Shown here: piece after piece, positions 1-9,077 of the stretch | How the letters are laid out: each line of letters starts with the position of its first letter | How positions within the stretch are numbered: position 1 is the first letter of the stretch | Source of the DNA: Haliscomenobacter sp. | GTDB lineage: Bacteria > Bacteroidota > Bacteroidia > Chitinophagales > Saprospiraceae | DNA: 64,000 nucleotides | NCBI GenBank assembly: GCA_016713275.1 | Contig: JADJPL010000003.1 | Location: forward strand, 372,001 to 436,000 | Direction of reading: 5' to 3' | Translations under genes and position numbers: made by a program | The notes under the pieces: generated by a model | The model's input: the letters and a program-made list of their open reading frames with translations, nothing else | Database searches by the model: none | Told to the model about the DNA's origin: nothing

Positions 1-888
1 TTTTGCGGGTATTTTCGTGGCCGATGCGGTAGAATTTTTGGAATACTTTCCTTTTTTCCCGGTCGGGAATGCCTGCCCCTTCATCCGCTACGGCCAGGGT
101 GAACCCAGCAGGGCGTTCCTGGTAGGCCAGCCGGACGGCGATAACAGGCTTTTCGGAGGAGTACTTGACGCTGTTTTCCAGCAAGTTCAGCGCTATAGAG
201 GTAAACCCCAGCTTGTCCCCGTACCAGGCCGGGATTTCCCGCTGGATGGCATATTGAAATACGGCATGGGGGTATTTATCCTGAAGCTTTTGGATGGTGT
301 CCAGCAGCAACTCTGGTAGATTGACCTTCTCCCGGTAGGGCTGGTAGGCGGTCTCGAGTTTGGCGGACAGCAGCAGGTCGTCGACCAGATGGGTCAGGCG
401 GTCCGTTTCTTTCAGGGCATTATTGCCCAGTTTTTCTAATTGGGGCCGGTCCAGATCGCGTTTGAGGACGGTTTCCAGCACCAGCCGGATGGAGGCCAGC
501 GGGGATTTGAGTTCGTGTGTGATCGACAGCAGGAAATTGCGCCGGGTTTGTCCGGCGACGATCTCCTTATGATACCCCGGTTGATGAACCAAATCCCCAT
601 GACGAGACTCAGCACAAAAACGGAGGCCTCCCCGAGGATCATCCATTCCTGATTCCGGTACCGGCGCTGCAGGGTTTGGTAGATTTCGGTTTCTAAAAAT
701 GCTTCGTCGGTCCGCACAATCCCCTGGGCAATCAAGCCGATCTTGATCAGGTCCCGCTTTGGCATAAACGCATCCCTGTTCTTGGTAAACAGCAAAACAG
801 ACCACCACGTGAACGCCATCAGCATATAAGCGATCACGACAAATGACAACAAGCGCAACTGAATATTCCGGCGGTCTTCCATGTACAA
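1..888 (-). CDS. Sensor histidine kinase (3' end off window; one frame break)
   Basis: Two-component sensor kinase of the inner membrane. Residues 12-35 and 83-103 are membrane segments around a short extracytoplasmic loop. The next part is a HisKA domain with the H-box ITHELKSPLAS and an HATPase domain with an N-box (LNLLENSVKYSS) and a G-box (ADEGAGIP), after which the gene leaves the window. The frame is broken at the CCCC run at 575-578: one more base there joins the membrane half to the kinase half, giving INRGYHKEIVAGQ. The start is 3 nt after the hemL stop, so it is probably co-transcribed with hemL. No cognate regulator is visible; it may lie beyond the left edge. The signal is unknown. 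Confidence 0.85.
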
Positions 889-891
889 GTG

Positions 892-2217
892 CTAATCTAC
901 CATAAAAACTTCATCCAGTGCCCCGCAAAATGCCCGTGCAGCCCATTCCAGATCCGCTTCTGTGTGCGCGGCGGATACAAATCCTACTTCATACCCGGAA
1001 GGACCGAGGTAAATCTGGCGGTTGAGGAGGGTCTGGTGAAGGGCTTTGAAATCGTCCATTCGCTTCGGATCGATTTCTTCGGCAGAACGAATGGAGGACT
1101 CGGAGAACGAAACCCAGAATATGGAGCCAATATGCGGGAAGCGGACCGGATACCCTTGCTCCCTGCAATGCGTCTCGATGGCGCCGGTAAACCGGTTCGT
1201 TTTCTCTTCCAACGCCTCGTAAAAACCGGGCTGGAGCAGTTGCTTCAACGCAGCAAGGCCTGCCGCCATCGCCACCGGGTTGCCGGAGAGGGTGCCAGCC
1301 TGGTATACCGGCCCATCGGGCGCTACATGGCCCATCAACTCCTTGCTGGCGCCATAAGCTCCAACCGGCATGCCTCCGCCGATGATTTTGCCGTAGGTCA
1401 CGATGTCTGGCCGGATATTAAAATATCCAGCAGCGCCCTCAATACCCACCCGAAATCCAGAGATCACCTCGTCGAAGATCAGCAGCGCCTGGTACTGGTC
1501 CGCTAAGCGCCGCAACGCTTCCAGAAAAGCAGCGTGCTGGAGCAGGAGGCCGTTGTTGGCAGGAATGGGTTCGATGATGATCGCGGCGATCTCGTGGCTA
1601 TGGCGTTCCAGGGTTTCCTGCACGAGGGCGTCGTCGTTGAGCGGAAGGACGAGTGTTTCCCTTGCAAAGGCCTCCGGGATACCGGCGGAAGTGCCGACGC
1701 CGAAGGTAGCCAGCCCGGACCCCGCTTTCACCATCAGCGAGTCCACGTGCCCGTGGTAACACCCTTCAAATTTGATGATCTTGGATTTGCCCGTAACGCC
1801 CCGGGCCAGGCGGATCGCCGACATCACCGCTTCCGTGCCGGAGCTGACGAACCGGATTTTTTCCACAAACCGGTTGTTGCGGACGATCAGTTCGCCTAGC
1901 TCCAGTTCAGGCAGCGAAGGCGCCCCAAAGGACGTCCCGTTGTGCACCGCCTCCAGAATGGCTTCGCGTACGACCGGGTGGTTGTGCCCCAGAATAAGAG
2001 GACCCCACGACCCGCAGAAATCGACGAAGGTGTTTCCATCCGCGTCGGTGATCCGGCAGCCGTCGCCCTTTACGATAAAAAGCGGCGGGCCGTTTACGGA
2101 TTTGAAGGCCCGCACCGGCGAGCTCACTCCGCCCGGAAAAACGGCTTTGGCTTGTTCAAACAATTGAGCGGAGCGGGTGCGGGAGATAGGAGAGGGATGT
2201 TCCTGCGGCATGGGCAT
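892..2217 (-). CDS. hemL: Glutamate-1-semialdehyde 2,1-aminomutase
   Basis: PLP-dependent aminomutase converting glutamate-1-semialdehyde to 5-aminolevulinate in the C5 tetrapyrrole pathway; cytoplasmic. The 441-residue length fits the family. Family motifs seen are SSGTEAVMSAIRLAR for cofactor phosphate binding, the Asp of LIFDEVISGFR, and the Schiff-base lysine at about residue 277 in TYGKIIGGGMPVG. The start chosen is the ATG of MPMPQEH at 2217, because the family signature begins soon after it and a TAGCTTTGC box lies just upstream; a longer reading to 2298 would run over that promoter. It is followed after 3 nt by the histidine kinase gene. hemD also lies in this window, near 45.5 kb. 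Confidence 0.95.
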   Translation of the reverse strand: MPMPQEHPSPISRTRSAQLFEQAKAVFPGGVSSPVRAFKSVNGPPLFIVKGDGCRITDADGNTFVDFCGSWGPLILGHNHPVVREAILEAVHNGTSFGAPSLPELELGELIVRNNRFVEKIRFVSSGTEAVMSAIRLARGVTGKSKIIKFEGCYHGHVDSLMVKAGSGLATFGVGTSAGIPEAFARETLVLPLNDDALVQETLERHSHEIAAIIIEPIPANNGLLLQHAAFLEALRRLADQYQALLIFDEVISGFRVGIEGAAGYFNIRPDIVTYGKIIGGGMPVGAYGASKELMGHVAPDGPVYQAGTLSGNPVAMAAGLAALKQLLQPGFYEALEEKTNRFTGAIETHCREQGYPVRFPHIGSIFWVSFSESSIRSAEEIDPKRMDDFKALHQTLLNRQIYLGPSGYEVGFVSAAHTEADLEWAARAFCGALDEVFMVD

Positions 2218-2233
2218 GGTATTTAGATAAACT

Positions 2234-2242
2234 GCAAAGCTA
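2234..2242 (-). promoter_or_regulatory. Bacteroidota -7 box (TAGCTTTGC) for hemL
   Basis: On the minus strand this matches TAnnTTTG followed by C and ends 17 nt before the hemL ATG. No clear -33 TTG was found at ideal spacing. It implies that hemL and the downstream kinase have their own promoter. Confidence 0.6.
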
Positions 2243-2307
2243 ACGCATCCCCGGGAAAAGGGTTGCCGCGCGCTTGTCATGGATGGGTAAAAAAGCAACG
2301 CGCGGAG

Positions 2308-3597
2308 TTACCACCAAATGCGGAACTCCGTCCAGCCATCGCTTTGGGTTTCCAGCGCAAACTTCCACCCGTGCTGGAGGAGGATTTCCCGGGTGAGGGT
2401 CAGCCCAATCCCCTGACCGTCGGGCTTGGTGCTGAAAAAAGGGGTGAACAGGTGCTGCCCCACGCTTTCCGGTATTGGCGCGCCGTTGTTGCTGACTTTT
2501 AGTTGCCGGGCAGATACCTCTATCCGGATCTGATCCCCCGCCTGGCAGGCATCCAGCGCGTTTTTCAGGATGTTCAGGACCGCTTGCTCTACCTGGGAGG
2601 GATCGAGTTTTTTTACGATTTCTCTTTCTTCTATCTGGAGGCTGAGGGTTACGCCTTTCTCTTGGGCCATAAGGGAGAACATAGCGCTTAACCCGCCGAT
2701 CAATTCCCCGGCGTTCTTGTTTTCATACAGGGGCGCCGGCAGCCGGACCACGTCGGCAAAGCGCCGCATGAACTGGTTCAGACGCTCGTTTCGGGCCATG
2801 GCGATCTCCAGCGCCTCTACAAACCGGTCCTCCTCCATGGCGAGTGTTTGAAGATGCCTGGCCGTGGAGTCCAGGATGGAATTCACCGGACCAATCGAGT
2901 TATTGACTTCGTGAGCCATCATCCGGATCACTTTTCCGTACGATCGTTTCTCCGTCTCCAGCATTTCTGCTGTTAACTCTTCCACCAGCATAAACTGCCG
3001 TTTGAAGCCCCGGTCCATGAAAAAAGACCGCTGCGCTTTATACCGTTCCACCCCATTGACCTGAATAGACTGAGCCCCTCCCTCCGGGATCCCGTCGAGC
3101 AGCGGGGCTAACGGATGCGGGAGTTCCCGGATGCGGAGGCCGCGAACCGGCCGGTTCCCGACGCCGAACAAGGCGGCAGCCTGCGGGTTCAAATCCGAAA
3201 TCCGCTCGTCATAATCCATCAGAATCACAGCGACAGGCAGCGCATGGAGGAGCTTTTCCAGGAAAAAATGCTGCTCGGCCAGTTGGGTGCGCTCCTTCCG
3301 AAGATGATCGATCATGTCGTTGTACACCTGAATCAGCTGGTCCAGCTCTTTTCGGCCAACTTTCCGGAACTTAACCGTAAAGTCCTGCGATCGGATAGCC
3401 TCCACCCCGGCCAGCAAAACGCGCAAGGGCTCGATAAAGCTTCGGTACAGCCGGAAGGAAAAATACAGGGATGCCAGGAGAAACACCTCCGAGGCAACAA
3501 ACAAGACCTTGTTCTCGCTCAGCAGTTTGAAGGTCAGCAGCAGGATGACGAGGTGCAGGAAAACGACAAAGAGGATATATTTCAGGCGGAGGGTCAT
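2308..3597 (-). CDS. NtrY-like sensor histidine kinase
   Basis: Partner kinase of the adjacent NtrC-type regulator. Membrane segments lie near residues 6-25 and 31-50, a HAMP-like linker near 50-105, a PAS domain near 110-170, then HisKA with H229 in MAHEVNNSIGPVNS, an HATPase N-box (LNILKNALDAC) and the lid/G2 region (FFSTKPDGQGIGLTLTREI). The usual DxGxG box reads NNGAPIP, as in many NtrY-type kinases. It begins 8 nt after the regulator stop codon, so the pair form one unit. The context (export operon upstream) suggests that it senses envelope stress or the exported substrate; that is inference. Length 429 residues, complete. Confidence 0.9.
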   Translation of the reverse strand: MTLRLKYILFVVFLHLVILLLTFKLLSENKVLFVASEVFLLASLYFSFRLYRSFIEPLRVLLAGVEAIRSQDFTVKFRKVGRKELDQLIQVYNDMIDHLRKERTQLAEQHFFLEKLLHALPVAVILMDYDERISDLNPQAAALFGVGNRPVRGLRIRELPHPLAPLLDGIPEGGAQSIQVNGVERYKAQRSFFMDRGFKRQFMLVEELTAEMLETEKRSYGKVIRMMAHEVNNSIGPVNSILDSTARHLQTLAMEEDRFVEALEIAMARNERLNQFMRRFADVVRLPAPLYENKNAGELIGGLSAMFSLMAQEKGVTLSLQIEEREIVKKLDPSQVEQAVLNILKNALDACQAGDQIRIEVSARQLKVSNNGAPIPESVGQHLFTPFFSTKPDGQGIGLTLTREILLQHGWKFALETQSDGWTEFRIWW

Positions 3598-3605
3598 AGC
3601 GGGGG

Positions 3606-4979
3606 TCAGCTTTTGGGGTCAAATGCAATGCCGTACTTTTCCAGCCTGCGGTACAGGGCAAACCGGGTGATGCCCAGGGCTCTGGCTGCTTCGGAAAATT
3701 TGTTCTGGTGGTAGGCCAGGGCTTTGCGGATCATCTCCATTTCCATTTCTTCCAGTGTCATGGCCCCTACTTCGGGCAAGGACCGGGAGGATGCTCCGCC
3801 GGCCGCCGGCGAGAGGTGCTTTTTGAAATCGGCAATCTCCAGCAGGTCGTGGCTGGACAGCAGCACCGTTCGCTCCGCGAGATTTTTGAGCTGGCGGATA
3901 TTGCCGGGCAGGGAAAGGCCTTGGAGCCAGGCCAGCGCTTGTTCGCTGACCCGTAGCGCAGGACGCTGGTAGATCGTCTTCAGGTTTCCCACAAAGAAGT
4001 CCACCAGAGCAGGGATATCATTGGGCCTTTCCCTCAGAGCGGGAAGGCGGAGGGTGATGAGGTTGATCCGGTAAAAAAGATCTTCCCGGAACTGCCCCTG
4101 GGCTACCATGTCTTCCAAATCCCGGTTGGTAGCGCAAACCACGCGTACGTCCACCGTTTTGCTGCGACTGCTGCCCAGGGGTTCAAAGGTGCGGTCTTGC
4201 AAAACCCTCAGGAGTTTGACCTGGCTGGACAGGTCGAGATCCCCGATTTCGTCCAGAAAAATGGTGCCTTTGTGCGCCAATTCAAAGCGGCCGATCCGGT
4301 CGGACCGGGCATCGGTGAAGGCGCCGCGGAGGTGCCCGAACATTTCGCTTTCAAACAACGAAGCGGAAATGCCGCCTAGATTGACCTTAACAAAGGGGTT
4401 TTTGTTGCGCCTGCTGTTGAGGTGGATCGCCTCGGCGATCAATTCCTTGCCCGTGCCGCTTTCCCCGGTGATCAGCACCGGCGCATCGGTGGGAGCGACT
4501 TTACTCACGGTATTGAGCAGGTCCAGGAGACTGGGATGCTCGCCGACGATATGACCAAACTGGAATAATTGATCCAGGTCGCGCCTGCCGGAGGGGCGGC
4601 TGGGCGCGGGTTCCCCGAGTTGGAGCGCTGTTCGGACCGACTGAAGCAGGTAGCCGTTGTTCCACGGTTTGGTGATGAAGTCCCTGGCGCCGCGTTTCAT
4701 GCCTTCCACCGCCAGGTGGATCGTCCCCCATCCGGTAAACAGGATGACCGGAATAGAAGGATACGTTTCCCGAAAGCTGCTCAACGCAGCCAATCCTTCC
4801 TCGCCGCTGGTTTCCAGGGAGAAGTTCATGTCCAGCAGGATCAAATCCGCCTTCTCCCCGGCCAGGATGCGCTCCGCTTCCCCGGGGCTTGCAGCCGAAC
4901 GGGGAATAAACCCCGCTTCCCTGAGCAGCAGGGCCAGCGAAGCCTGTACAGCCTGATCGTCGTCGATGATTAATATCAT
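3606..4979 (-). CDS. Sigma-54-dependent NtrC-family response regulator
   Basis: Transcription activator of 457 residues. The receiver domain has acidic residues at 6-8, phospho-acceptor D50 and K104 in ITKPW. The AAA+ domain has Walker A GESGTGKE (172-179), the sigma-54 contact loop GAFTDA (219-224, where the standard form is GAFTGA), and Walker B TIFLDE (about 239-244). A Fis-type helix-turn-helix closes the protein (SEAARALGITRFALYRRLEKYGI region). The kinase gene follows after 8 nt. A sigma-54-like promoter upstream of the export operon (11822-11837) is its most obvious target, making this a self-contained regulated efflux locus. Confidence 0.94.
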   Translation of the reverse strand: MILIIDDDQAVQASLALLLREAGFIPRSAASPGEAERILAGEKADLILLDMNFSLETSGEEGLAALSSFRETYPSIPVILFTGWGTIHLAVEGMKRGARDFITKPWNNGYLLQSVRTALQLGEPAPSRPSGRRDLDQLFQFGHIVGEHPSLLDLLNTVSKVAPTDAPVLITGESGTGKELIAEAIHLNSRRNKNPFVKVNLGGISASLFESEMFGHLRGAFTDARSDRIGRFELAHKGTIFLDEIGDLDLSSQVKLLRVLQDRTFEPLGSSRSKTVDVRVVCATNRDLEDMVAQGQFREDLFYRINLITLRLPALRERPNDIPALVDFFVGNLKTIYQRPALRVSEQALAWLQGLSLPGNIRQLKNLAERTVLLSSHDLLEIADFKKHLSPAAGGASSRSLPEVGAMTLEEMEMEMIRKALAYHQNKFSEAARALGITRFALYRRLEKYGIAFDPKS

Positions 4980-5060
4980 AGGTTGCGTGATCGCGGTTTC
5001 GTCCTATATTTTTGCCGGGTTAAGTTGGATATCCTTCGGTTGCCCGGTATGGCGCCCCGC
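4980..5060. other. Upstream region of the regulator gene
   Basis: About 80 bases between the regulator start and the C-rich array. A TATTTTTGC string occurs on the plus strand, but no plus-strand gene follows it. No convincing minus-strand promoter was seen, so the regulator may be read through from the permease genes. Confidence 0.4.
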
Positions 5061-5285
5061 CTCCCGTCCCCCGTCTCCCGTCCTCCGTCTCCCGTCCTCC
5101 GTCTCCCGTCCCCGTCTCTCCGTCCCCCGTCTCTCCGTCCCCCGTCACCCCGTCCTCCGTCTCCCGTCTCTCCGTCCTTCCCCGTCCTCCGTCCCCCGTC
5201 CCCCGTCCTCCGTCCCCCGTCCCCCGTCCCCCGTCCCCCGTCTCTCCGTCCTCCGTCCCCCGTCCCCCGTCTCCCGTCTAACCCC
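5061..5285. repeat. CCGTC short-word array, 3' of permease B
   Basis: About 225 bp made almost only of 7-8 nt words with constant CCGTC and a variable pyrimidine tail (CC, TC, CT, AC). There are no purine-rich words on this strand. It ends directly against the TAG stop of the permease gene (5286-5288). Apparent proline/arginine/serine-rich reading frames across it are low-complexity shadows. The role is unknown. Confidence 0.9.
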
Positions 5286-6449
5286 CTATTCCTCGTGCAA
5301 TGCCGCCGCCGGCTGAATTTTGGCCGCCTGGCTGCTCGGGTAAAGCGCGCACACCGTCACGAGGGCGTAGATACTGGCAAGCGCCAGGAAGAGCGCTGCG
5401 GTATATACGCCGGTTGGCAGATCAAAGATATGCAGGATCGGAAACTGTACGGCAAAAATCAACCCGATCGCTACCCCGATGGCGGTAAGGAGCCACATCT
5501 CTGCCACAAACTGCCGGGTGATGCCGGTTGCGGAGGCGCCGAGGGCCCGGCGCAGACCGATCTCGTCGCGCCGTTTGTTGATATTCAGGTTGAGTACGCC
5601 GAATAACCCCAAGGCTACGTTGAGCAGCAAAAAACCGCAGATGACGGCAAAAATCAGGGCGGGTACGGTGGCGATCTGGTTTTTGCTTTTGCGTTGGTTG
5701 GCCAGATAGCTTAGTTCCAGGTTCCATCCTTGGGCCATGGCCCCCAGGTCTTTCATCATCCGGGCTTCAAATTCGGCGGTTACTCCCGGTTTGACCTGGA
5801 TCAAACAGGCCGAAAACCGGTGTTCCTGTGGATTGGCCAGTTCGAATGCGGCAGGTTCCAGAGGGGTGTATTCGCCCCGGGATTTGAAATTGCCGATGAC
5901 GCCCACGACCCGGTTGGGATTTTCCCCACTGCCCAATACCTTTCCCAGCGGGTTTTCTGAGCCAAACAACCGCAGGGCCGCTTCCTGGTTGAGAACCACC
6001 GGCCGATACGTTGACGTCAGGTCGGATTTCTGGAACCACCGGCCCTGCCGGATATTGATGTCAAGAACCTTGGGGTAGTCGAAATCGGTAAAAAATACAT
6101 CCGAAATAATCTCCACGCCCTTGTATTCCATCGTCCGGTTGGAGGTATTCATCGAAAAAGGGGTGTTGCTTTCCGTCAGGGAAGCCGCCTTGACCTCCGG
6201 GTAGGACCGGATTTTGCCTACGATTTGGTTGACCTTCCCTATGAGGGCGGCCGTGTCGCTGCCGGAGTTCAGGTTCAGCGCCCAGGTGTTTTGGTACCGG
6301 AACCCCAGCGGCTGCCGGTAATTCTGCCCGTTGTACAGCACCAGGCTGAACAACCCAAACAACACCAAAAAGGAAACCAGAATCTCGGCGATGACCAAGC
6401 CATGATGCCGTTTCTTATTCCAGATCAGTTTTAAAAGATGTTTCGTCAT
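5286..6449 (-). CDS. ABC transporter permease, MacB/FtsX type (permease B)
   Basis: Inner-membrane permease of a MacB-like exporter, 387 residues. One N-terminal membrane helix (about 18-42), a large periplasmic MacB core domain, and three C-terminal helices in the FtsX fold (PALIFAVICGFLLLNVALGLFGVL, then MWLLTAIGVAIGLIFAVQF, then AALFLALASIYALVTVCALYP). The conserved cytoplasmic loop INKRRDEIGLRRALGAS precedes the last helices. The start is the ATG at 6449. A 670-bp gap with repeats separates it from permease A, yet strand and family indicate the same system. Two half-size permeases could form a heterodimer with the single ATPase. Confidence 0.9.
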   Translation of the reverse strand: MTKHLLKLIWNKKRHHGLVIAEILVSFLVLFGLFSLVLYNGQNYRQPLGFRYQNTWALNLNSGSDTAALIGKVNQIVGKIRSYPEVKAASLTESNTPFSMNTSNRTMEYKGVEIISDVFFTDFDYPKVLDINIRQGRWFQKSDLTSTYRPVVLNQEAALRLFGSENPLGKVLGSGENPNRVVGVIGNFKSRGEYTPLEPAAFELANPQEHRFSACLIQVKPGVTAEFEARMMKDLGAMAQGWNLELSYLANQRKSKNQIATVPALIFAVICGFLLLNVALGLFGVLNLNINKRRDEIGLRRALGASATGITRQFVAEMWLLTAIGVAIGLIFAVQFPILHIFDLPTGVYTAALFLALASIYALVTVCALYPSSQAAKIQPAAALHEE

Positions 6450-6945
6450 GATTGAAGGTATTTGATGATCCCTGGAATGACTATTTGGTTTTAGTGAAAT
6501 AATCAGCCCAGTGAAATTTTTTAAATGGATATGCAAATGTTTATGCGTAAATGGGGTTGTTTTAATTCCTTCCGCGGTTCAAAGTGAATCTTGCAGGGGG
6601 GGAGTGCAACATATTAGCGCGAGGCTTCTGCCCCATCCATCCCCTGTAGTTCTTGCCCCCGGTCTCGGGGTATGTTCTTTTTTTGCTCGCCCAAAAAAAG
6701 AACCAAAAAAAGGGCGCTCCTTCGCCCTACCGCTCCGTTTGGCAAACGCCTTCGCTTTATGGGCTTCAACCGCTTTGAACACCGGTCGTTGCGTTTATCC
6801 TGCATCCCAAGCGGTTGACCCCATAAGGCGATCCGTTCTTCAAACGGGAACGGCGTTTCCCACGGGCTCCGGGCTGCGGAGGGCAAGAGCATGCCTTTTG
6901 CAGCCGGGGAACAGCGCGTTGCTTTTAAAACCAGTTACTTAACCG
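6450..6945. repeat. Gene-free gap with a dispersed Bacteroidota-type repeat
   Basis: About 500 bp without a believable gene. Near 6680-6715 an 11-base arm GTTCTTTTTTT is followed by its complement AAAAAAAGAAC and a second AACCAAAAAAAGG copy, giving a hairpin of the kind seen dispersed in many Bacteroidota genomes. The flanking GC-rich stretch (6600-6925) gives open frames in several registers but no recognisable domain. Probably a degenerate dispersed repeat. Confidence 0.55.
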
Positions 6946-7120
6946 CCTCCCGTCCCCGTCACCGTCCCCGTCCCCGTCCCCGTCCCCCCCCGTCCCCCGT
7001 CAACCGTCTACCGTCCCCCGTCAACCGTCAACCGTCCCCATCACCGTCAACCGTCCCCGTCACCGTCCCCGTCAACCGTCAACCGTCCCCCGTCAACCGT
7101 CCCCGTCCCCCGTCCCCCGT
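6946..7120. repeat. CCGTC short-word array, 3' of permease A
   Basis: About 175 bp of CCGTC/CCGTCAA/CCGTCCCC words, same family as the 5.1-kb array but with more CAA tails. It runs straight into the TAG stop of permease A at 7121-7123. No gene inside. Confidence 0.9.
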
Positions 7121-8361
7121 CTACCCCGCCCTCAACGCGTCGGCAACGGGCATCCGGGACATGCGCCAGGCGGGGTACACCCCGGAGATAAACCCGAAAA
7201 GCAGGCACAGCAAGATACTGACGAGGAAAACAGGGAAATTAATGACGAGTACGGCATTGGGGATCCACCGCTTTGGTTTATGATCGTCAGCACCAGGAGG
7301 GTAAATGCCAGTGCGATAACGCCTCCAACGAGGGCGATAAACATATTTTCCACCACAAATTGCCATAATATCGTCGAAGAAGGCGCTCCAAAAGCTTTTC
7401 GGATGCTGATCTCCGACGACCGCTCCACAATCCGGCTGATGTTCAGATTCACCAGGTTGATCGTAGGCAAAAGCAGGATAATCAGGGCGAGGAGAAACAG
7501 GGCAGAATAGAACTTGGGCACTCCGTCTTCTTCGATGAAATTGCTCAGCCAGCTTTCCAGGTAGGGCAGGGCTTCGGACTCCATGTGATATACCCGCATC
7601 CCATCCTCCTCCAGCGGTTTGGGAATGCGGCGGATGATTTCGGCGTATTCTTCCTCGATCGCTTTCCGCCCGGCACGCGTTTTGGCGGTGGCCAGAACGA
7701 CAAAGCTGCCGACATAGCCTTGTTTTTCGTAGTTGCTTTTCGAAACGGTATAGGGGAAATAAGCGTCTCCACTGGTCATCGGCCGCGTGGAGGGCACGCT
7801 CTTGACGACGCCTATCACGCGGAATCGTTCGTTATCGATTTCAATCGTTTTTCCTGTTGCCGGACCGTTTCCCCCGAAGTACTGTCCCCGGAGCTTGTCG
7901 GAGATGACCACGACATTGTCGCGGTTTCGGATATGCGCTTCGTTAAAAGGTTTGCCTTCCAGGAAATCAAAGCGGGCAACTTCCCAAAACTCCGGGTTGG
8001 AATATTTGACGCCTAGTTTGATGCGCTGCCCGTTGGAGTACGCATTGGCCTGATTAAACATATTGACAATGCCCACCTTGTCCGCACTTTTCAGGCTGGC
8101 CGCATATTGATTGAGGAACTGGAACGTCAGGGGGCTTATCCGGGTGGACTGCCGGAGGGAATCCTGCTGCTTGACCCGCGAAATGTACACCGAGCGGTCG
8201 CGGTATACCTCGGGATAATGGTTGCCGATGAGGTGGTCGACAAAGGAGGCGATCACCATCAGGATGGTTAGTGTAAACGTAATCCCGAACAAGGTGATAA
8301 AGGTGTAGAACGGGCGCCGCAGAAGAACCTTCCAGGCGATCTTTATATAGTTTTTCAACAT
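7121..8361 (-). CDS. ABC transporter permease, MacB/FtsX type (permease A; one frame break)
   Basis: Second MacB-like permease. N-terminal helix at about 18-42 of MLKNYIKIAWK, periplasmic MacB core, then FtsX helices (LFLLALIILLLPTINLVNL and MFIALVGGVIALAFTLLVLTI) with the loop RIVERSSEISIRKAFGAPS. The frame breaks at the TTT run 7272-7274. One added base restores LTIINQKRWIPNAVLVIN and the last helix (FLVSILLCLLFGFISGVYP) with the family ending RMPVADALRAG, for 413 residues in total. The ATG at 8361 is 31 nt after the ATPase stop. Most likely intact with a sequencing error. Confidence 0.88.
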
Positions 8362-8392
8362 GGCGTATACATTTTTTTGCAAAAAAGGAAGA

Positions 8393-9055
8393 TCAGCTCA
8401 CCTGCCTGCCGTCGAAAAGCCGGATCAGGCGGTTGGTCTTTCGGGCCATTTGCTCGTCGTGGGTAACCATGGCGATGGTAGCGCCTTCCTGATTGAGTTG
8501 GAGCAGGATATTCAGAATCTCGGCGCCCATGACGCTGTCGAGGTTGCCGGTAGGTTCGTCGGCGAGAATGATTTCCGGTTTCCCGACGATCGCCCGGGCA
8601 ATCGCGACCCGCTGCTTTTGGCCACCCGAAAGCTGGGAAGGGAAATGCTTCATCCGGTTGCTCAGACCCACCTTCTCCAGGGCTTCTTTAGCGAGTTCGC
8701 GGCGGCTTCTCCCGGTAGACGTCCGGTAAAGCAGCGGGATCTCCACGTTGTCCAGCACAGACAAGTCGTTGATCAGGTGGAAACTCTGGAAGATGAAACC
8801 GATCTTTTGGTTTCGCAGCCGGGCCAGCTTTTTGTCGGAATACCTGGAGATTTCCATTCCGTCGATTTCGACGGCCCCTTTGGAGGGATTGTCCAGCAAG
8901 CCCATGACGTTGAGCAAGGTGCTTTTGCCGCACCCGGATGGCCCCATGATGGATACAAATTCTCCCTTGGGAATCTCCAGGTTGATGTTGTCAAGCGCCA
9001 GGGTTTCAATGGTGCTGGTTCGGTACACTTTTTCGATAGCGGTTAATTTGATCAT
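8393..9055 (-). CDS. ABC transporter ATP-binding protein (LolD/MacB type)
   Basis: Cytoplasmic ATPase (220 residues) powering the two neighbouring permeases. Walker A GPSGCGKST, Q-loop (IGFIFQSFHLI), signature LSGGQKQR, Walker B IILADEPTGNLDS and the H-loop MVTHDEQMA are all present. The start at MIKLTAIEKVYR is chosen because the family alignment begins there and the channel gene stops 22 nt upstream. The order adaptor, channel, ATPase, permeases fits type I export machines of the MacAB-TolC kind. The substrate cannot be read from sequence. Confidence 0.94.
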   Translation of the reverse strand: MIKLTAIEKVYRTSTIETLALDNINLEIPKGEFVSIMGPSGCGKSTLLNVMGLLDNPSKGAVEIDGMEISRYSDKKLARLRNQKIGFIFQSFHLINDLSVLDNVEIPLLYRTSTGRSRRELAKEALEKVGLSNRMKHFPSQLSGGQKQRVAIARAIVGKPEIILADEPTGNLDSVMGAEILNILLQLNQEGATIAMVTHDEQMARKTNRLIRLFDGRQVS

Positions 9056-9077
9056 AATTCCTGGTTTGTGTTGAAGA

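Noticed and set aside
5003..5013. TATTTTTGC box on the plus strand near 5.0 kb
   Set aside because: No plus-strand gene follows; chance match.
4983..5606. Open frames rich in Pro/Ser/Arg across the CCGTC array (also 6891-7283)
   Set aside because: Low-complexity translation of the short-word array in every frame; no start signal or domain.
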